Shown here: positions 53,583 through 63,436 of the stretch, one piece after another | Numbering within the stretch: the stretch's first letter is position 1 | Layout of the letters: each line of letters opens with the position of its first letter | Assembly (NCBI RefSeq): GCF_007567505.1 | Contig: NZ_CP041783.1 | Coordinates: 2,604,001-2,668,000, forward strand | DNA: 64,000 nucleotides | Direction of reading: 5' to 3' | From: Shewanella donghaensis | GTDB lineage: Bacteria > Pseudomonadota > Gammaproteobacteria > Enterobacterales > Shewanellaceae | Made by a program: the position numbers and the translations under genes | The notes under the pieces: generated by a model | The model's input: the letters and a program-made list of their open reading frames with translations, nothing else | Told to the model about the DNA's origin: nothing | The model's database searches: none

Positions 53583-54623
53583 TTATCGCCAGTTATCTGG
53601 CAATTCTACTTGCGACCATAAATCGTTGCACAGCCTTTGATGCTGATGCCAATCCCCTTGCTTTAACCAGCTCACCAGTGCATCACCGACTTGTGGATAA
53701 GCAATAGGTTTGGGCGAAGGTGATTTCAGCCACCGCTTTACGATATCCCTGTCCAAGCTTTCCATACTCTGCGCTGCAGCAAGTAACTCTAAAGCGGCGA
53801 CATTGGATGCTTGCTCAAATTGTCCTAGTAACGGTTTTACTAGCAGTTTTTTGCCTAAGGTCATTGCTTCACTTGCCAGTTCAAAACCGGCATTACCCAT
53901 TACGCCCCCGCATTGAGACATGTGATTCTTAAAGCCGACACGACTAAAACCAAACCATTCTATATGCTCAGGCAAAGGTTCTTTCGGCTTATCAAGGTGA
54001 TAGACAAAAAATTGATAGTCAGAAAAAGGACTTAGCAATGTGGCAATCGCATCTGCGCTCTCAAATGGAAGATAGACTAGGATCTGATGGCGATGATGAT
54101 CACTACTTGGATCAACTTCGACAAAGGGCGGCAATATAGGAAAGCCAAAATGATGCCAATGGCAACCCAGTTTTATATCAGTAGGAGCAAAATGGTTCAG
54201 TAAGCGTTCATCAAACCAGCTCATGCCTTTTTTGGGAACTGAATATTGTAAAGCCGCTTGATGGCTTATACTGATTGACGTTACCCCCTGTTTTTTAGCA
54301 GCCCAAGCACTGACAGGTTCAAAGTCATTTAGTACGACATCATATTGGGTTAAATCAAGTCGCTGAATTTCAGATAAGACCGGTGAAGTAATATTACGCT
54401 TTATAGTTTTAGGTAAATTAATCTGCCCACCTTCAGTAATAAATGACATGCCCTTTTTAACGCTGTAATCCCCAAAGCAATCCATATCAAAGTATTCACC
54501 CTCTGCCCGACCACTAAATAAAAAGTCCACGTGAATATCAGTTTTAGCGAGTGCTTTTGCCATCACTCTGGCGCGGCTAATATGGCCATTTCCAGTACCT
54601 TGAACACCATATAATATCTTCAT
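53583..54623 (-). CDS. MJ1255/VC2487-type glycosyltransferase
   Basis: 346 residues of a GT-B fold: MKILYGVQGTGNGHISRARV at the N-terminus, the acceptor-side GVTSISISHQAALQY, and the donor-site QCGGVMGNAGFELASEAMTL, typical of GT1/MurG-like enzymes and of the family named after MJ1255/VC2487. It probably transfers a sugar from a nucleotide donor; the product is unknown. It is 20 bases downstream of the PAP2 gene, so one operon; the two may act on an undecaprenyl- or phospholipid-linked sugar. Confidence 0.86.
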   Translation of the reverse strand: MKILYGVQGTGNGHISRARVMAKALAKTDIHVDFLFSGRAEGEYFDMDCFGDYSVKKGMSFITEGGQINLPKTIKRNITSPVLSEIQRLDLTQYDVVLNDFEPVSAWAAKKQGVTSISISHQAALQYSVPKKGMSWFDERLLNHFAPTDIKLGCHWHHFGFPILPPFVEVDPSSDHHRHQILVYLPFESADAIATLLSPFSDYQFFVYHLDKPKEPLPEHIEWFGFSRVGFKNHMSQCGGVMGNAGFELASEAMTLGKKLLVKPLLGQFEQASNVAALELLAAAQSMESLDRDIVKRWLKSPSPKPIAYPQVGDALVSWLKQGDWHQHQRLCNDLWSQVELPDNWR

Positions 54624-54642
54624 AAAAACCCTTCATTTCCGT

Positions 54643-55161
54643 TCAAAACGAGATAACTTGCTGCGCTAGAGTGACGGTACCGAAACCCAATCCAACCCCA
54701 GCAATGATGTCCAATGGATAATGAACCCCCAATGCCACCCGAGAAAGCCCGATACTTATCGCCCAAACAAAGGCTATAGGGGCTAACACTGGATAGATAG
54801 CCAATATTGAACCCGCCATAATAAAAGCCGCTGCAGTATGCCCCGACGGTAAACTGAACTTATCAGACGGTTGAAAACCTGACTCAAATCCTGCAAATGC
54901 AACACAAGGACGAGTACGTCTAATGGAATTTTTGAGTAAAAAGTATAACGGCAGCTCGATGATATAACTGACTAACACCAAGTTAAAAAACTGACTGCCT
55001 TGTGGATGAAGGAATAACAAGCCGACTGCAATATATACGTAGTAATGCCCATCACCCGTTGTTGATACCGCTCGTGCAAATTGCGTTAATTTATGATTGC
55101 GACAACAAGTCACAATGTGGCAAAACAACAGCTTGTCTAACGTGGCAATATTCATCGTCAT
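54643..55161 (-). CDS. PAP2 family membrane phosphatase
   Basis: 172 residues from the ATG at 55161, six bases after AGGAG; the frame would also allow an upstream TTG. The three PAP2 motifs are visible: KNSIRRTRPCVAF (KxxxxxxRP), PSGHTAAAF (PSGH) and SRVALGVHYPLDIIAG (SRxxxxxHxxxD), embedded in five to six membrane helices. It would hydrolyse a lipid phosphate such as phosphatidic acid or undecaprenyl pyrophosphate on the periplasmic side. It precedes the VC2487-type glycosyltransferase. Confidence 0.92.
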   Translation of the reverse strand: MTMNIATLDKLLFCHIVTCCRNHKLTQFARAVSTTGDGHYYVYIAVGLLFLHPQGSQFFNLVLVSYIIELPLYFLLKNSIRRTRPCVAFAGFESGFQPSDKFSLPSGHTAAAFIMAGSILAIYPVLAPIAFVWAISIGLSRVALGVHYPLDIIAGVGLGFGTVTLAQQVISF

Positions 55162-55308
55162 CAATAGCTCCTTAGCGATTAATTATTCTTCAACCATTAA
55201 ATTGACTGTAAATATGCCGAGTGACGCGCAGATTACATTCTGCCGAAAGTTTTATGACAATGACTGTAAGACACTAATGAAATTTTTGGAGCCGAGAAAT
55301 AAAGCTCA

Positions 55309-55366
55309 CTTGAAGACTAGGAAATTGAAGTAGCTTGAAGACCTAGATATTGGGGCAACTTGAAGA
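55309..55366 (+). repeat. CTTGAAGA recurring with a 25-base period
   Basis: CTTGAAGA occurs at 55309, 55334 and 55359, exactly 25 bases apart, with CTAG or CCTAG following in the first two. It may be a decayed tandem duplication or an operator array. Confidence 0.6.
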
Positions 55367-55422
55367 AAATGTGTTTATAAGACGGAGTAAAAAAGGAAAA
55401 TAGATAGAACATACAATGAAAC

Positions 55423-55454
55423 AAAAAAAGGTATCCACAAGAGATACCTTTTTT
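55423..55454 (-). terminator. Terminator of the YgjV-like gene
   Basis: AAAAGGTATC-cacaaga-GATACCTTTT, with A and T runs suited to both directions; 84 bases past the stop of the minus-strand gene. Confidence 0.85.
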
Positions 55455-55537
55455 AGTATTTAGCAAATGATTACTATTCAATATTAGAACTAAGCAAAGC
55501 CAAATTTAACACTAAGAAGGTATTAAACCAATCAAGC

Positions 55538-55795
55538 TTAAGCTGAGGCTTCTGCAACGTCAGCGGTTGGATCTGCGCGATAAATTTTGATCAAATGGAA
55601 AATATTAATACCTGCGACGAATGCATTCATCCCTGCCACTGGCCAGGCTTCAATTTGAACGCCATACACAACAAATAAAGAACAACCAACAAAATTTAAA
55701 CAACGTAACCAAATGATGTCTTTCATCATTAATGAAATTGCGACCATCACCGATGCTGCATATCCGATGATTTCAACTACATTTACTGCGTCCAT
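55538..55795 (-). CDS. YgjV-like inner membrane protein
   Basis: 85 residues with two to three helices: EIIGYAASVMVAISLMMKD, IWLRCLNFVGCSLFVVYGVQ and AGMNAFVAGINIFHLIKIYR. This matches the repeat unit of the YgjV family of inner-membrane proteins but has only about half of the E. coli length. No molecular function is known. Just upstream the mRNA could fold into a two-part structure, listed separately. The C-terminus (ADPTADVAEASA) is acidic and flexible. Confidence 0.82.
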   Translation of the reverse strand: MDAVNVVEIIGYAASVMVAISLMMKDIIWLRCLNFVGCSLFVVYGVQIEAWPVAGMNAFVAGINIFHLIKIYRADPTADVAEASA

Positions 55796-55854
55796 AAGAA
55801 CCTCTCGTTAAGGCTCTCCGCCATCCATAAGCGTAACGGGGGGTCCGTGCCCCT
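55796..55854 (-). promoter_or_regulatory. Possible structured leader of the YgjV-like gene
   Basis: On the minus strand a GGGG-CACGGA-CCCC hairpin is followed by an outer stem CGTTA/TAACG enclosing GGC-GGAGA-GCC. The outer stem ends just before the ribosome site GAGAGG, so folding could modulate translation. No known riboswitch consensus fits. Confidence 0.35.
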
Positions 55855-56266
55855 AAAGCAAAATAAAATCTAACCTATACTTAATTAAGGCTGAATATTA
55901 ACAAACATTCATACAATGTTGTAATAAAAAAACGTAATACAATGACCAAGATCAATATCCACATACCATAAACATATAAATGTAAGTTAGTTTCCTACAA
56001 AACAGTCTCAGGTAGAATATAGGCGGGTTTTGAGGTAATTCTCAACAAATCATACCGATGGCTAATAATTATTGTTCGTGACACAAATAAACGTATACAA
56101 ATAGGCTTCATTCAGGCCAAAAAATTAACTTTTACGATAATTATAAATTTATTTGCCCACAGCACAGAATAACCTTCATCTAAACTCCTCAATCGAAACG
56201 CCTAAAAGTATCTATACTTAGCGACCACGGAATTATCTTAATCAAGTGATGAATATCGCTGTTAAT
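55855..56266. other. Intergenic region upstream of rraA
   Basis: AT-rich, about 410 bases, no frame of interest. It holds the promoter of the YgjV-like gene on the minus strand. Confidence 0.3.
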
Positions 56267-56296
56267 TTGATAAAAAGCTCATATAATTCATATATT
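56267..56296 (+). promoter_or_regulatory. Candidate rraA promoter
   Basis: TTGATA (56267-56272) and TATATT (56291-56296) with an 18-base spacer, about 58 bases before the ATG. Confidence 0.45.
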
Positions 56297-56353
56297 ATGG
56301 CTTTGATAACTAGCGAAAATGCGAGTTAATCGCTTACCCCAAGGAGTGTCACT

Positions 56354-56839
56354 ATGGAATACAACACCTCAGAACTGTGTGATATGTATTTAGATGTCGT
56401 CGATGTAGTAGAACCTATGTTCAGTAACTACGGCGGTTGTAGCTCTTTTGGTGGTTCGATTAGTACCATCAAATGTTTTGAAGACAATGGTCTTATTGCT
56501 GACGCACTTCAAGCTGAAGGCGAAGGTAAAGTCTTATTGGTTGATGGTGGTGGCTCAATGCGCCGAGCATTAATTGATGCCTCTATTGCTGAAATCGCAG
56601 TAGCGAATAAGTGGGAAGGCATTATTGTTTATGGCTCTGTTCGTGATGTCGACACGCTTGAAGAAATGGATATTGGTATTCAAGCCTTAGCATCTATCCC
56701 TATTGGTGCTGATGCCAACGGCGTCGGTGAAGTTGAAGTGCCAGTGAACTTCGGTGGGGTAACATTCTTGCCATGCGATCATATCTACGCTGATAACACG
56801 GGTATTATTTTATCGCCAGAGCCTTTAGACATTGAATAA
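56354..56839 (+). CDS. rraA: Ribonuclease E activity regulator A
   Basis: 161 residues, the E. coli length. Family marks are [19 protein letters not shown] at the start, [18 protein letters not shown] and the substrate-groove [20 protein letters not shown]. RraA trimers bind the C-terminal half of RNase E and lower mRNA decay. AAGGAG precedes the ATG. A terminator follows, so it is monocistronic. Confidence 0.95.
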   Translation: MEYNTSELCDMYLDVVDVVEPMFSNYGGCSSFGGSISTIKCFEDNGLIADALQAEGEGKVLLVDGGGSMRRALIDASIAEIAVANKWEGIIVYGSVRDVDTLEEMDIGIQALASIPIGADANGVGEVEVPVNFGGVTFLPCDHIYADNTGIILSPEPLDIE

Positions 56840-56891
56840 TTGCCACCTTATTGCGCACTACCCTGTATTTGAATAAGTTCAAATATTGACG

Positions 56892-56915
56892 AAAGCCAGC
56901 TATGCTGGCTTTTTT
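56892..56915 (+). terminator. Terminator of rraA
   Basis: AAAGCCAGC-tat-GCTGGCTTT, then TTT, about 52 bases past the stop. Confidence 0.92.
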
Positions 56916-56993
56916 ATTGTCCAAATTGACAACAATTTCTTTTTTTAGTCGATAATATTTTATTAAAAGCCATTTTTTATAAGTAGGTTCTCA

Positions 56994-58025
56994 ATGTTGC
57001 AGATAATGACTCACACTCAGCTCAATCAATATCTATCTCCTCGAGATGGAGAAACTAAATTGGGTCAAACAGTAAAGCTACTTGCTGAAGAATCATCCAT
57101 ATCGACTAATATTCTGCAAAACCTCAAAAAAGCGAAAGCCGACGGAATACAATTTGTCATCATCGGTATTTCTGAAGATGCAGGCCCAAGAGCCAACCTA
57201 GGCCGCGGCGGTTCAACGGCAGCCTTTAACGCAACGATGCAGCAATGGTTAAACTTACAATCCAATCGTTTTTTACATGGCAAAGAATGTCTCGTCTTAG
57301 GTGAAATATGCCAAACACCTCTCGATAAATCTGCAACGGTAGATGAATTACGACAAGCAACAGCAGATCTTGACACCCAAGTGATTAGTATCGTCAGCCA
57401 GGTATTAGCAGCACAGCTTGAACCTATCGTTATTGGCGGCGGACATAACAATGCTTATGGCATGCTAATGGCGGTAAAATCGCATTTTAATCAAGCTGCT
57501 GCAGCCGTTAATCTGGATCCTCACAGCGATTTTCGCCCTCGAGAAGGTCGCCATAGTGGTAATGGTTTCAGTTATGCTGCCGCCAATGGCGCATTAGCTT
57601 ATTACCATGTGCTAGGACTACATGAACTCAAAAACAGTGAAACCACATTGGAGCAATTAAGTTTATTTGGCGGACATTGGCACAGCTTTCAACAAATATG
57701 GGTTAGAAGAGAAATTGAACTTAGCCAGGCGTTACAAGAAATTGCCGCTAACTTGAACCAAACACAACTTCCTGTCGCGTTAGAAATTGATGTTGATGCA
57801 ATAGCCAAGATGCCAAGCAGTGCCTCGACCTTTGCTGGTATCCCACTTTTAGATGCTTGTCACTATATTCATTACATGGCAAAGCACTGTCAGTGCGCTT
57901 ATCTTCATATTGCTGAAGCTGCACCTCAATGCCATGATGCTGGAAATGCTGCGGGTACCAGAGATGTGGGCCAAAGTGTCAGTGAATTGATTTACAGTTA
58001 CATACAAGCCAGAAAAGCGCAGTAA
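56994..58025 (+). CDS. Arginase/agmatinase/formimidoylglutamase family hydrolase
   Basis: 343 residues with the manganese site of the ureohydrolase family: GGGHNNAYG, NLDPHSDFRP and EIDVDAI, supplying His and four Asp ligands. The loop SGNGFSYAAAN suits formimidoylglutamase (HutG) rather than arginase, so I favour hydrolysis of formimidoyl-glutamate to glutamate and formamide. The usual Glu of the GGGHE motif is Asn here. No other hut gene is nearby, so the assignment is not supported by context. TAGG is 7 bases before the ATG. Confidence 0.72.
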   Translation: MLQIMTHTQLNQYLSPRDGETKLGQTVKLLAEESSISTNILQNLKKAKADGIQFVIIGISEDAGPRANLGRGGSTAAFNATMQQWLNLQSNRFLHGKECLVLGEICQTPLDKSATVDELRQATADLDTQVISIVSQVLAAQLEPIVIGGGHNNAYGMLMAVKSHFNQAAAAVNLDPHSDFRPREGRHSGNGFSYAAANGALAYYHVLGLHELKNSETTLEQLSLFGGHWHSFQQIWVRREIELSQALQEIAANLNQTQLPVALEIDVDAIAKMPSSASTFAGIPLLDACHYIHYMAKHCQCAYLHIAEAAPQCHDAGNAAGTRDVGQSVSELIYSYIQARKAQ

Positions 58026-58323
58026 TTACGCGAGTGTTTTTGAACTTCACCATAACTACTGGCGTATAATCAACTCATAAGGGATGGTGAGGCTAAATTA
58101 AACATGATTAATACCTCATCCTATACTGCTTGAACTATTCAATATCAATGAATTTTATGGTCTAATGCAGGGCAAATTTTACGAGATTGAAAAACTATTC
58201 TATCTCAGCGCATTCTTGGCTATTTCAAGTAAACTTGATCACATTCTGGCTGATTAAAGTTTCTGCAAAGCAAGCAATGACATACACTCGCTGTTAATTA
58301 CCGCATATTATAGGAATACACAG
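58026..58323. other. Upstream region of the ubiE operon
   Basis: About 300 bases without a gene. A weak CRP-like match at 58228-58243 was noted and not accepted. The promoter of the operon must lie here. Confidence 0.3.
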
Positions 58324-59079
58324 ATGTCTGAGGGCGACCCAAAGAACACCCATTTTGGTTATAAAACCGTTGATTCAGAGCAAAAAGCGGATTTAGTTGC
58401 TGACGTATTTCATTCGGTTGCCGCTAAGTACGACATAATGAATGATGTTATGTCATTCGGTGTTCACCGCTATTGGAAGCGCCATACAATCGCAACTGCA
58501 GGTGCTAGACCCGGTATGAAGGTACTTGACCTTGCTGGCGGCACTGGTGATTTAACCGCTAAATTCTCTCATCTTGTCGGCGACCGTGGCCAAGTTGTTT
58601 TAGCAGATATTAATGACTCTATGCTTAAAGTCGGCCGTACTAAACTGCGCGACAAAGGCATTGTTGGCAATGTAAGTTACGTGCAAGCCAATGCTGAAGC
58701 ATTACCGTTTCCTGATAATCATTTTGACATTATTACCATTGCTTTTGGTTTACGGAATGTGACCGATAAAGACGCTGCTTTGCGTTCAATGCGCCGCGTA
58801 CTTAAGCCTGGTGGAAAACTGTTAGTACTTGAGTTCTCTAAGCCTCAACATGAAGTTATGCGTAAAGTGTATGACATGTACAGCTTTAAAGTATTGCCTA
58901 AAATGGGTGCATTAATTACCCAAGATGCTGATAGCTATGAATACTTAGCTGAATCTATTCGTATGCACCCTGATCAAGAGACATTAAAGCAAATGATGAT
59001 AGATGCTGGTCTTGAACAAGTTGACTATACCAACATGACAGATGGTGTTGTTGCACTTCATCGCGGCTATAAATTCTAA
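58324..59079 (+). CDS. ubiE: Ubiquinone/menaquinone biosynthesis C-methyltransferase
   Basis: 251 residues, the family length. The class I methyltransferase motif [15 protein letters not shown] binds SAM, with ADINDSML and [18 protein letters not shown] next, and the family signatures [18 protein letters not shown] and [18 protein letters not shown]. It methylates the benzoquinol ring for ubiquinone and the naphthoquinol ring for menaquinone; both quinones are used by Shewanella-like respirers. It begins the ubiE-ubiJ-ubiB unit. Confidence 0.97.
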   Translation: MSEGDPKNTHFGYKTVDSEQKADLVADVFHSVAAKYDIMNDVMSFGVHRYWKRHTIATAGARPGMKVLDLAGGTGDLTAKFSHLVGDRGQVVLADINDSMLKVGRTKLRDKGIVGNVSYVQANAEALPFPDNHFDIITIAFGLRNVTDKDAALRSMRRVLKPGGKLLVLEFSKPQHEVMRKVYDMYSFKVLPKMGALITQDADSYEYLAESIRMHPDQETLKQMMIDAGLEQVDYTNMTDGVVALHRGYKF

Positions 59080-59699
59080 TGCTACCCAATCATTTTTCAC
59101 TACTGGCTTGTGCTGCAATCGAAACTGCCATTGGGCAGTTACAAGCACAAGATCAGGGTGAATATGCGCGTCTCAAGCAATTGCACGGTAAAGTATTTAA
59201 AATTCAATTAACCCAGGTTAATTGGCCTATATATTTTATTTTCGCTCCTCAAATTCAAGTGATGAGCGCCTATGAAGCAGATGTTGACGTCAGTATTACT
59301 GCCGATGTCACCACGCTTTATAAAGTAACTGAAGGCGCCAACCTCACTGAGCTCATCAAACAAGATAAGCTTATCCTTGATGGCGATATCAACTTGCTGC
59401 AAAGCTTCAGTCATTATTTAAAACACATTGAATTAGACTTTGCTGAGCCATTGTCAAAATATATTGGTGATGCGCCCACGCACATGTTGCTTGCTAACAC
59501 CAAACATTTAGCTAGAACACTCAAGCAAGTGTTTGAAAAGTCGCGTTCCCACGTTGGTCAATTAACCACCGAAGAGTATCGACTGGCACCGCATCAAATC
59601 GATTTCATTCACTTTCGTGATAATCTGGAGCAACTTGTTGATCAAGCATCAACCCTCGAATCCAGAATTGCTAAATTAAGAGAAAAAATTACCCCATGA
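59079..59699 (+). CDS. ubiJ: Ubiquinone biosynthesis accessory factor UbiJ (SCP2 domain)
   Basis: 206 residues. The N-terminal half is an SCP2 lipid-binding fold ([47 protein letters not shown]) and the C-terminal half a helical tail ending in a coiled coil ([12 protein letters not shown]). UbiJ helps assemble or stabilise the soluble Ubi complex. The start overlaps the ubiE stop (TAATG), and the stop overlaps ubiB (ATGA), so the three genes are translationally coupled. Confidence 0.92.
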   Translation: MLPNHFSLLACAAIETAIGQLQAQDQGEYARLKQLHGKVFKIQLTQVNWPIYFIFAPQIQVMSAYEADVDVSITADVTTLYKVTEGANLTELIKQDKLILDGDINLLQSFSHYLKHIELDFAEPLSKYIGDAPTHMLLANTKHLARTLKQVFEKSRSHVGQLTTEEYRLAPHQIDFIHFRDNLEQLVDQASTLESRIAKLREKITP

Positions 59700-61345
59700 C
59701 AATTGCAAGTATCAGGCGTGGTTATCAGGTCATAAAAACTGTACTCAATTACGGCTTAGATGATGTCCTACCAAAAAACAAAACTCCCTGGTACTTCTCT
59801 CTTTTACGAAATTGTTTCTTTTGGATTCGAAATCAACATAAAGATAAACCTTCAGCTGAACGCTTAAAATTAGCGATGCAAGAGTTAGGGCCGGTTTATA
59901 TAAAGCTTGGCCAAATGCTGTCAACACGCCGTGACTTACTCAATGATGAGTGGGCTAACGAATTGGCAATGCTGCAAGACCGCGTTCCTCCTTTCGATTC
60001 GGCCCTTGCCCGTGAAGCCATTGAAGCAGAATTAAAAGCGCCCATCGAATCTCTATTTGATAACTTTGTCGACAAGCCGCTTGCTTCTGCTTCAATATCC
60101 CAAGTCCACACGGCTAATTTAAAAGAAAATGGCGCTGAAGTAGTCTTAAAGGTGTTGCGCCCCAATGTTGAAGCGCAGGTTCAAGCTGACTTACAACTCA
60201 TGTGCCAAGCTGCGGCGCTACTTGAAAGGCTGCTAGGCGAAGGCAACCGTCTTCGCCCCGCTGAAGTGATTGAAGATTATCGCACCACTATTTTAGGTGA
60301 GCTCAATCTAAACCTTGAAGCACTGAATGCGATAAAACTGCGTAACAACTTTTTAGACTCTGACTCCTTATATGTGCCTTATGTTTATGAGGATTATTGC
60401 TATCCACGTCTGATGGTAATGGAACGCGTTTACGGCATTCCAGTATCAGATATTGACGCTTTACGAGCCCAAGGCACTAATCTTAAACTGTTAGCTGAAC
60501 GCGGAGTTGAGTTATTTTTCACCCAAGTATTTCGTGATAACTTTTTCCATGCAGACATGCACCCTGGCAATATTTTTATTAGCCGTGAGCATCCTGACAA
60601 CCCATTCTACATAGGCATGGATTGCGGCATCATGGGAACACTCAATGATGTGGATAAGCGTTATTTAGCCGAAAACTTTTTGGCTTTCTTTAACCGTGAT
60701 TATCAGCGTATTGCCCAGCTTTATATTGAATCAGGTTGGGTTTCAGAAAACACCGACGTTTTCGCGTTTGAGCAAGCAGTAAAAGTGGTTTGCGAGCCAA
60801 TGTTTAACAAACCGCTTGACGAAATTTCATTTGGGCATGTGTTGCTTGAATTATTCCGTACTGCACGTCAATTCGATATCGTGGTACAGCCACAACTGGT
60901 TTTATTAGAAAAAACATTACTTTACATTGAAGGATTAGGCCGTCAGCTTTACCCACAATTAGATTTATGGTCAACTGCAAAACCATTTTTAGAACAGTGG
61001 ATGTCTGAACAAGTCGGTCCTAAAGCCATTTTCGATAAAGTGAAAATGAAGAGTCCTTATTGGGCTGAAAAGCTGCCCGAATTCCCTGAGCTTATTTACG
61101 ACAACCTTAAAGTCGGTCGTAAGTTGCTGGGTACACAACAAAAAATGCTCGATAAGTATCTGAAGTTTCAACATAAAGCGCATAAAAGTAATTACTTATT
61201 AATAACATCTGCCGTATTGTTGATCTGTGGCACAATATTATTAAATCAAGACGCTACACTATGGCCTTCATATATTTGTATCGCATCAGGTATAGTGCTT
61301 TGGTTCACAGGATGGAGATCCAGACCAAAGAATCGTAAATTTTAA
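59696..61345 (+). CDS. ubiB: Ubiquinone biosynthesis kinase-like protein UbiB
   Basis: 549 residues, near the E. coli length. It has the atypical-kinase motifs of the ADCK family: the N-terminal KxGQ stretch in [29 protein letters not shown] (ATP lysine), [13 protein letters not shown] (catalytic loop) and MDCGIMG. One or two membrane helices form the C-terminus ([33 protein letters not shown]). It supports ubiquinone synthesis through ATPase activity at the membrane. The start overlaps ubiJ by four bases. tatA follows after 100 bases. Confidence 0.96.
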   Translation: MTIASIRRGYQVIKTVLNYGLDDVLPKNKTPWYFSLLRNCFFWIRNQHKDKPSAERLKLAMQELGPVYIKLGQMLSTRRDLLNDEWANELAMLQDRVPPFDSALAREAIEAELKAPIESLFDNFVDKPLASASISQVHTANLKENGAEVVLKVLRPNVEAQVQADLQLMCQAAALLERLLGEGNRLRPAEVIEDYRTTILGELNLNLEALNAIKLRNNFLDSDSLYVPYVYEDYCYPRLMVMERVYGIPVSDIDALRAQGTNLKLLAERGVELFFTQVFRDNFFHADMHPGNIFISREHPDNPFYIGMDCGIMGTLNDVDKRYLAENFLAFFNRDYQRIAQLYIESGWVSENTDVFAFEQAVKVVCEPMFNKPLDEISFGHVLLELFRTARQFDIVVQPQLVLLEKTLLYIEGLGRQLYPQLDLWSTAKPFLEQWMSEQVGPKAIFDKVKMKSPYWAEKLPEFPELIYDNLKVGRKLLGTQQKMLDKYLKFQHKAHKSNYLLITSAVLLICGTILLNQDATLWPSYICIASGIVLWFTGWRSRPKNRKF

Positions 61346-61445
61346 CTAGCACTTATTCATTAGAGGTTCATAATACTCAGTGTAATAAGGGTTATAATAT
61401 GGCTTTAGTCAAAATCACGTTTTTATTCTTATAGAGGAAAAGTTC

Positions 61446-61685
61446 ATGGGCGGCATCAGTATTTGGCAGCTTCTTATCGTTGCGTTAATCGTTGTTTTGT
61501 TATTCGGAACTAAAAAGTTACGATCTTTAGGTGGTGACTTAGGTGGTGCAGTTAAAGGCTTTAAAAGTGCCATGAATCCTGAAGATGAAGAGAAAAAATC
61601 TTTAGAAGATAAAGATAGCACTGCGCAAACTTCACAACAGGCAACTGAACAAAAGTCCGAATCAAAGGACAAAGAACAGGCGTAA
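61446..61685 (+). CDS. tatA: Twin-arginine translocase subunit TatA
   Basis: 79 residues: the N-terminal membrane helix [18 protein letters not shown] with [20 protein letters not shown], the amphipathic helix and hinge that mark TatA, then an acidic tail. Multimers of TatA form the channel of the Tat pathway for folded proteins. GAGGAAAAG precedes the ATG. A TATAAT box lies about 50 bases upstream but the -35 is poor. First gene of tatABC. Confidence 0.95.
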   Translation: MGGISIWQLLIVALIVVLLFGTKKLRSLGGDLGGAVKGFKSAMNPEDEEKKSLEDKDSTAQTSQQATEQKSESKDKEQA

Positions 61686-61691
61686 TTCATT

Positions 61692-62090
61692 ATGTTTGAC
61701 GGTATTGGCTTCATGGAGCTATTGCTGATCGGAATTTTAGGGCTTGTCGTTCTCGGCCCTGAAAGACTTCCTACTGCAGTACGTTCAATATCTGAGTGGA
61801 TTCGTTCTTTAAAGCGAATGGCTAACTCAGTCAAAGACGAATTAGAGCAAGAGCTTAAAATCGATCAGCTTCATGCTGACTTGAAAAAAGCAGAAAGCAA
61901 AGGTTTGTCGAACCTATCACCAGAATTACAAGAGTCGATTGATCAGCTAAAAGATGCGGCGCAATCTGTTAATCGTCCTTATCAAGTAGACGATACAAGC
62001 AAAGAAGCACCTGCAGAAAAACCAGCTGAAAGCACCACTGCAATAAGTGAGCAAACAACCGACTCTACCAGTTCAAATACCAAAAGCTAG
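61692..62090 (+). CDS. tatB: Twin-arginine translocase subunit TatB
   Basis: 132 residues. [20 protein letters not shown] and the following [20 protein letters not shown] give the TatB type (Glu in the helix start and PERLP). It is longer than TatA, with an acidic Ser/Thr-rich tail. TatB forms the signal-peptide receptor with TatC. It starts 6 bases after tatA. Confidence 0.95.
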   Translation: MFDGIGFMELLLIGILGLVVLGPERLPTAVRSISEWIRSLKRMANSVKDELEQELKIDQLHADLKKAESKGLSNLSPELQESIDQLKDAAQSVNRPYQVDDTSKEAPAEKPAESTTAISEQTTDSTSSNTKS

Positions 62091-62100
62091 CGGGTAATCA

Positions 62101-62859
62101 ATGTCACAACAGCTACCTCTCATCAGTCATTTGCTTGAATTACGCAACAAACTACTTAGAGCTATCGGCAGTGTTTTGCTGGTTTTTATCTGTTTAGTCT
62201 ATTGGGCAAATGATATTTATCATTACATGGCGATTCCATTAATGCAGGCGCTGCCAGAAACAAGCAGTATGATTGCAACTGATGTAGCGGCGCCATTTTT
62301 TGCCCCGTTTAAACTGACCTTAGTTTTTTCGTTTTTCATTGCGATTCCTTACGTATTATTCCAAGTGTGGTCATTTGTGGCTCCAGGATTATACAAGCAT
62401 GAAAAACGCCTTATTATGCCGTTAATTTTTAGTAGTACCGTATTATTCTACCTCGGTATTGCCTTTGCTTATTACGTTGTATTTCCAGTCGTATTCGGCT
62501 TTTTCACCAGTGTAGCGCCTGAAGGTGTTCAAGTCGCGACTGACATCAGTAGCTATTTAAGTTTTATCTTGAAGCTATTTTTTGCATTCGGATTAGCCTT
62601 TGAAATACCTGTCGCGGTAGTATTACTCTGCTGGGCTGGTGTTACTACGCCTGAAGAGCTAAAACAGAAACGCCCGTATATTGTTGTAGGCGCATTTGTG
62701 GTTGGCATGATGCTCACGCCGCCTGACATTATTTCTCAAACAATGTTAGCGATTCCTATGTTAATATTGTTCGAAGGTGGTTTATTAGCTGCAAAGCTCT
62801 ATACCCCAAAAGAAGATACCGACGACGAAGAGCCTGAGAACGAGAAAGCAGATACATAG
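62101..62859 (+). CDS. tatC: Twin-arginine translocase subunit TatC
   Basis: 252 residues with six membrane helices and the family signatures [20 protein letters not shown] near the start (the charged HLLELR), [20 protein letters not shown] and [20 protein letters not shown]. TatC reads the twin-arginine signal. The gene starts 10 bases after tatB. Confidence 0.96.
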   Translation: MSQQLPLISHLLELRNKLLRAIGSVLLVFICLVYWANDIYHYMAIPLMQALPETSSMIATDVAAPFFAPFKLTLVFSFFIAIPYVLFQVWSFVAPGLYKHEKRLIMPLIFSSTVLFYLGIAFAYYVVFPVVFGFFTSVAPEGVQVATDISSYLSFILKLFFAFGLAFEIPVAVVLLCWAGVTTPEELKQKRPYIVVGAFVVGMMLTPPDIISQTMLAIPMLILFEGGLLAAKLYTPKEDTDDEEPENEKADT

Positions 62860-62912
62860 ATTGCGTATCGATACTCATGGACTAGTAAAATAATAATAAG
62901 AAGGATTTTTTC

Positions 62913-63434
62913 ATGCGTTTATCATTGATTGCCACTTTAACTTTTTCTTTGGCTATCTCAGTTCAAGCACATGCTAGTGTAGAACAACAACTCGCTAGCT
63001 GTGCAGCTCAAACTGACAAACTTGATCGCTTAATGTGTTACGACGCATTAGCCGAGTCAGTTTCAACAATAACTACACCTGTTACGCTTCCTGCAACAGT
63101 AGCATCGACTTCAGCAACCGAAGCTGTAGCACCTCAAACAATGTCTAAAACTGAAGTCACTAGCTCCGCTGAAGATAATTTTGGTTTAAAGAAAAAAACC
63201 CAGAAAGAAGCTGAGAATGTAAAGCTATACGCTGAAATATTGTCTATAAAAAAAGACCCATATGGTGCAATAACAGTTAAGCTTTCAAATAATCAAACGT
63301 GGAAACAGATTGATACTAGCCGCTACAACCTAAAACCTGGTCAAACTATTTTTATTGAAAAAGCTGCATTAGGTTCATTTTTACTTGGTGCTAATGAACG
63401 TAATTCGACCATGCGAGTTAAGCGTTTAAACTAG
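62913..63434 (+). CDS. Periplasmic protein with VasI-like CYD motif, between tatC and tatD
   Basis: 173 residues. A signal peptide ends at AHA (about residue 20). The mature N-terminus VEQQLASCAAQTDKLDRLMC-YDALAES carries two cysteines and the LMCYDALA string, also seen in type VI-associated VasI/TagO proteins and in other small periplasmic proteins. A Ser/Thr/Ala-rich linker (about 50-90) leads to a C-terminal beta domain with LYAEILSIKKDPYGAITVKL and IFIEKAALGSFLLGANERN. No T6SS gene is near. Its place 2 bases before the tatD start suggests cotranslation. Unknown function. Confidence 0.75.
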   Translation: MRLSLIATLTFSLAISVQAHASVEQQLASCAAQTDKLDRLMCYDALAESVSTITTPVTLPATVASTSATEAVAPQTMSKTEVTSSAEDNFGLKKKTQKEAENVKLYAEILSIKKDPYGAITVKLSNNQTWKQIDTSRYNLKPGQTIFIEKAALGSFLLGANERNSTMRVKRLN

Positions 63435-63436
63435 TT

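Noticed and set aside
55796..55854. Mini-ykkC (guanidine-II) riboswitch
   Set aside because: The ACGG string is present but is not closed by the required stem, and the second hairpin loop is GGAGA rather than ACGR.
58228..58243. CRP-like half-site before ubiE (AGTAAACTTGATCACA)
   Set aside because: Only 11 of 16 positions match and one half is poor; too weak to list as a feature.
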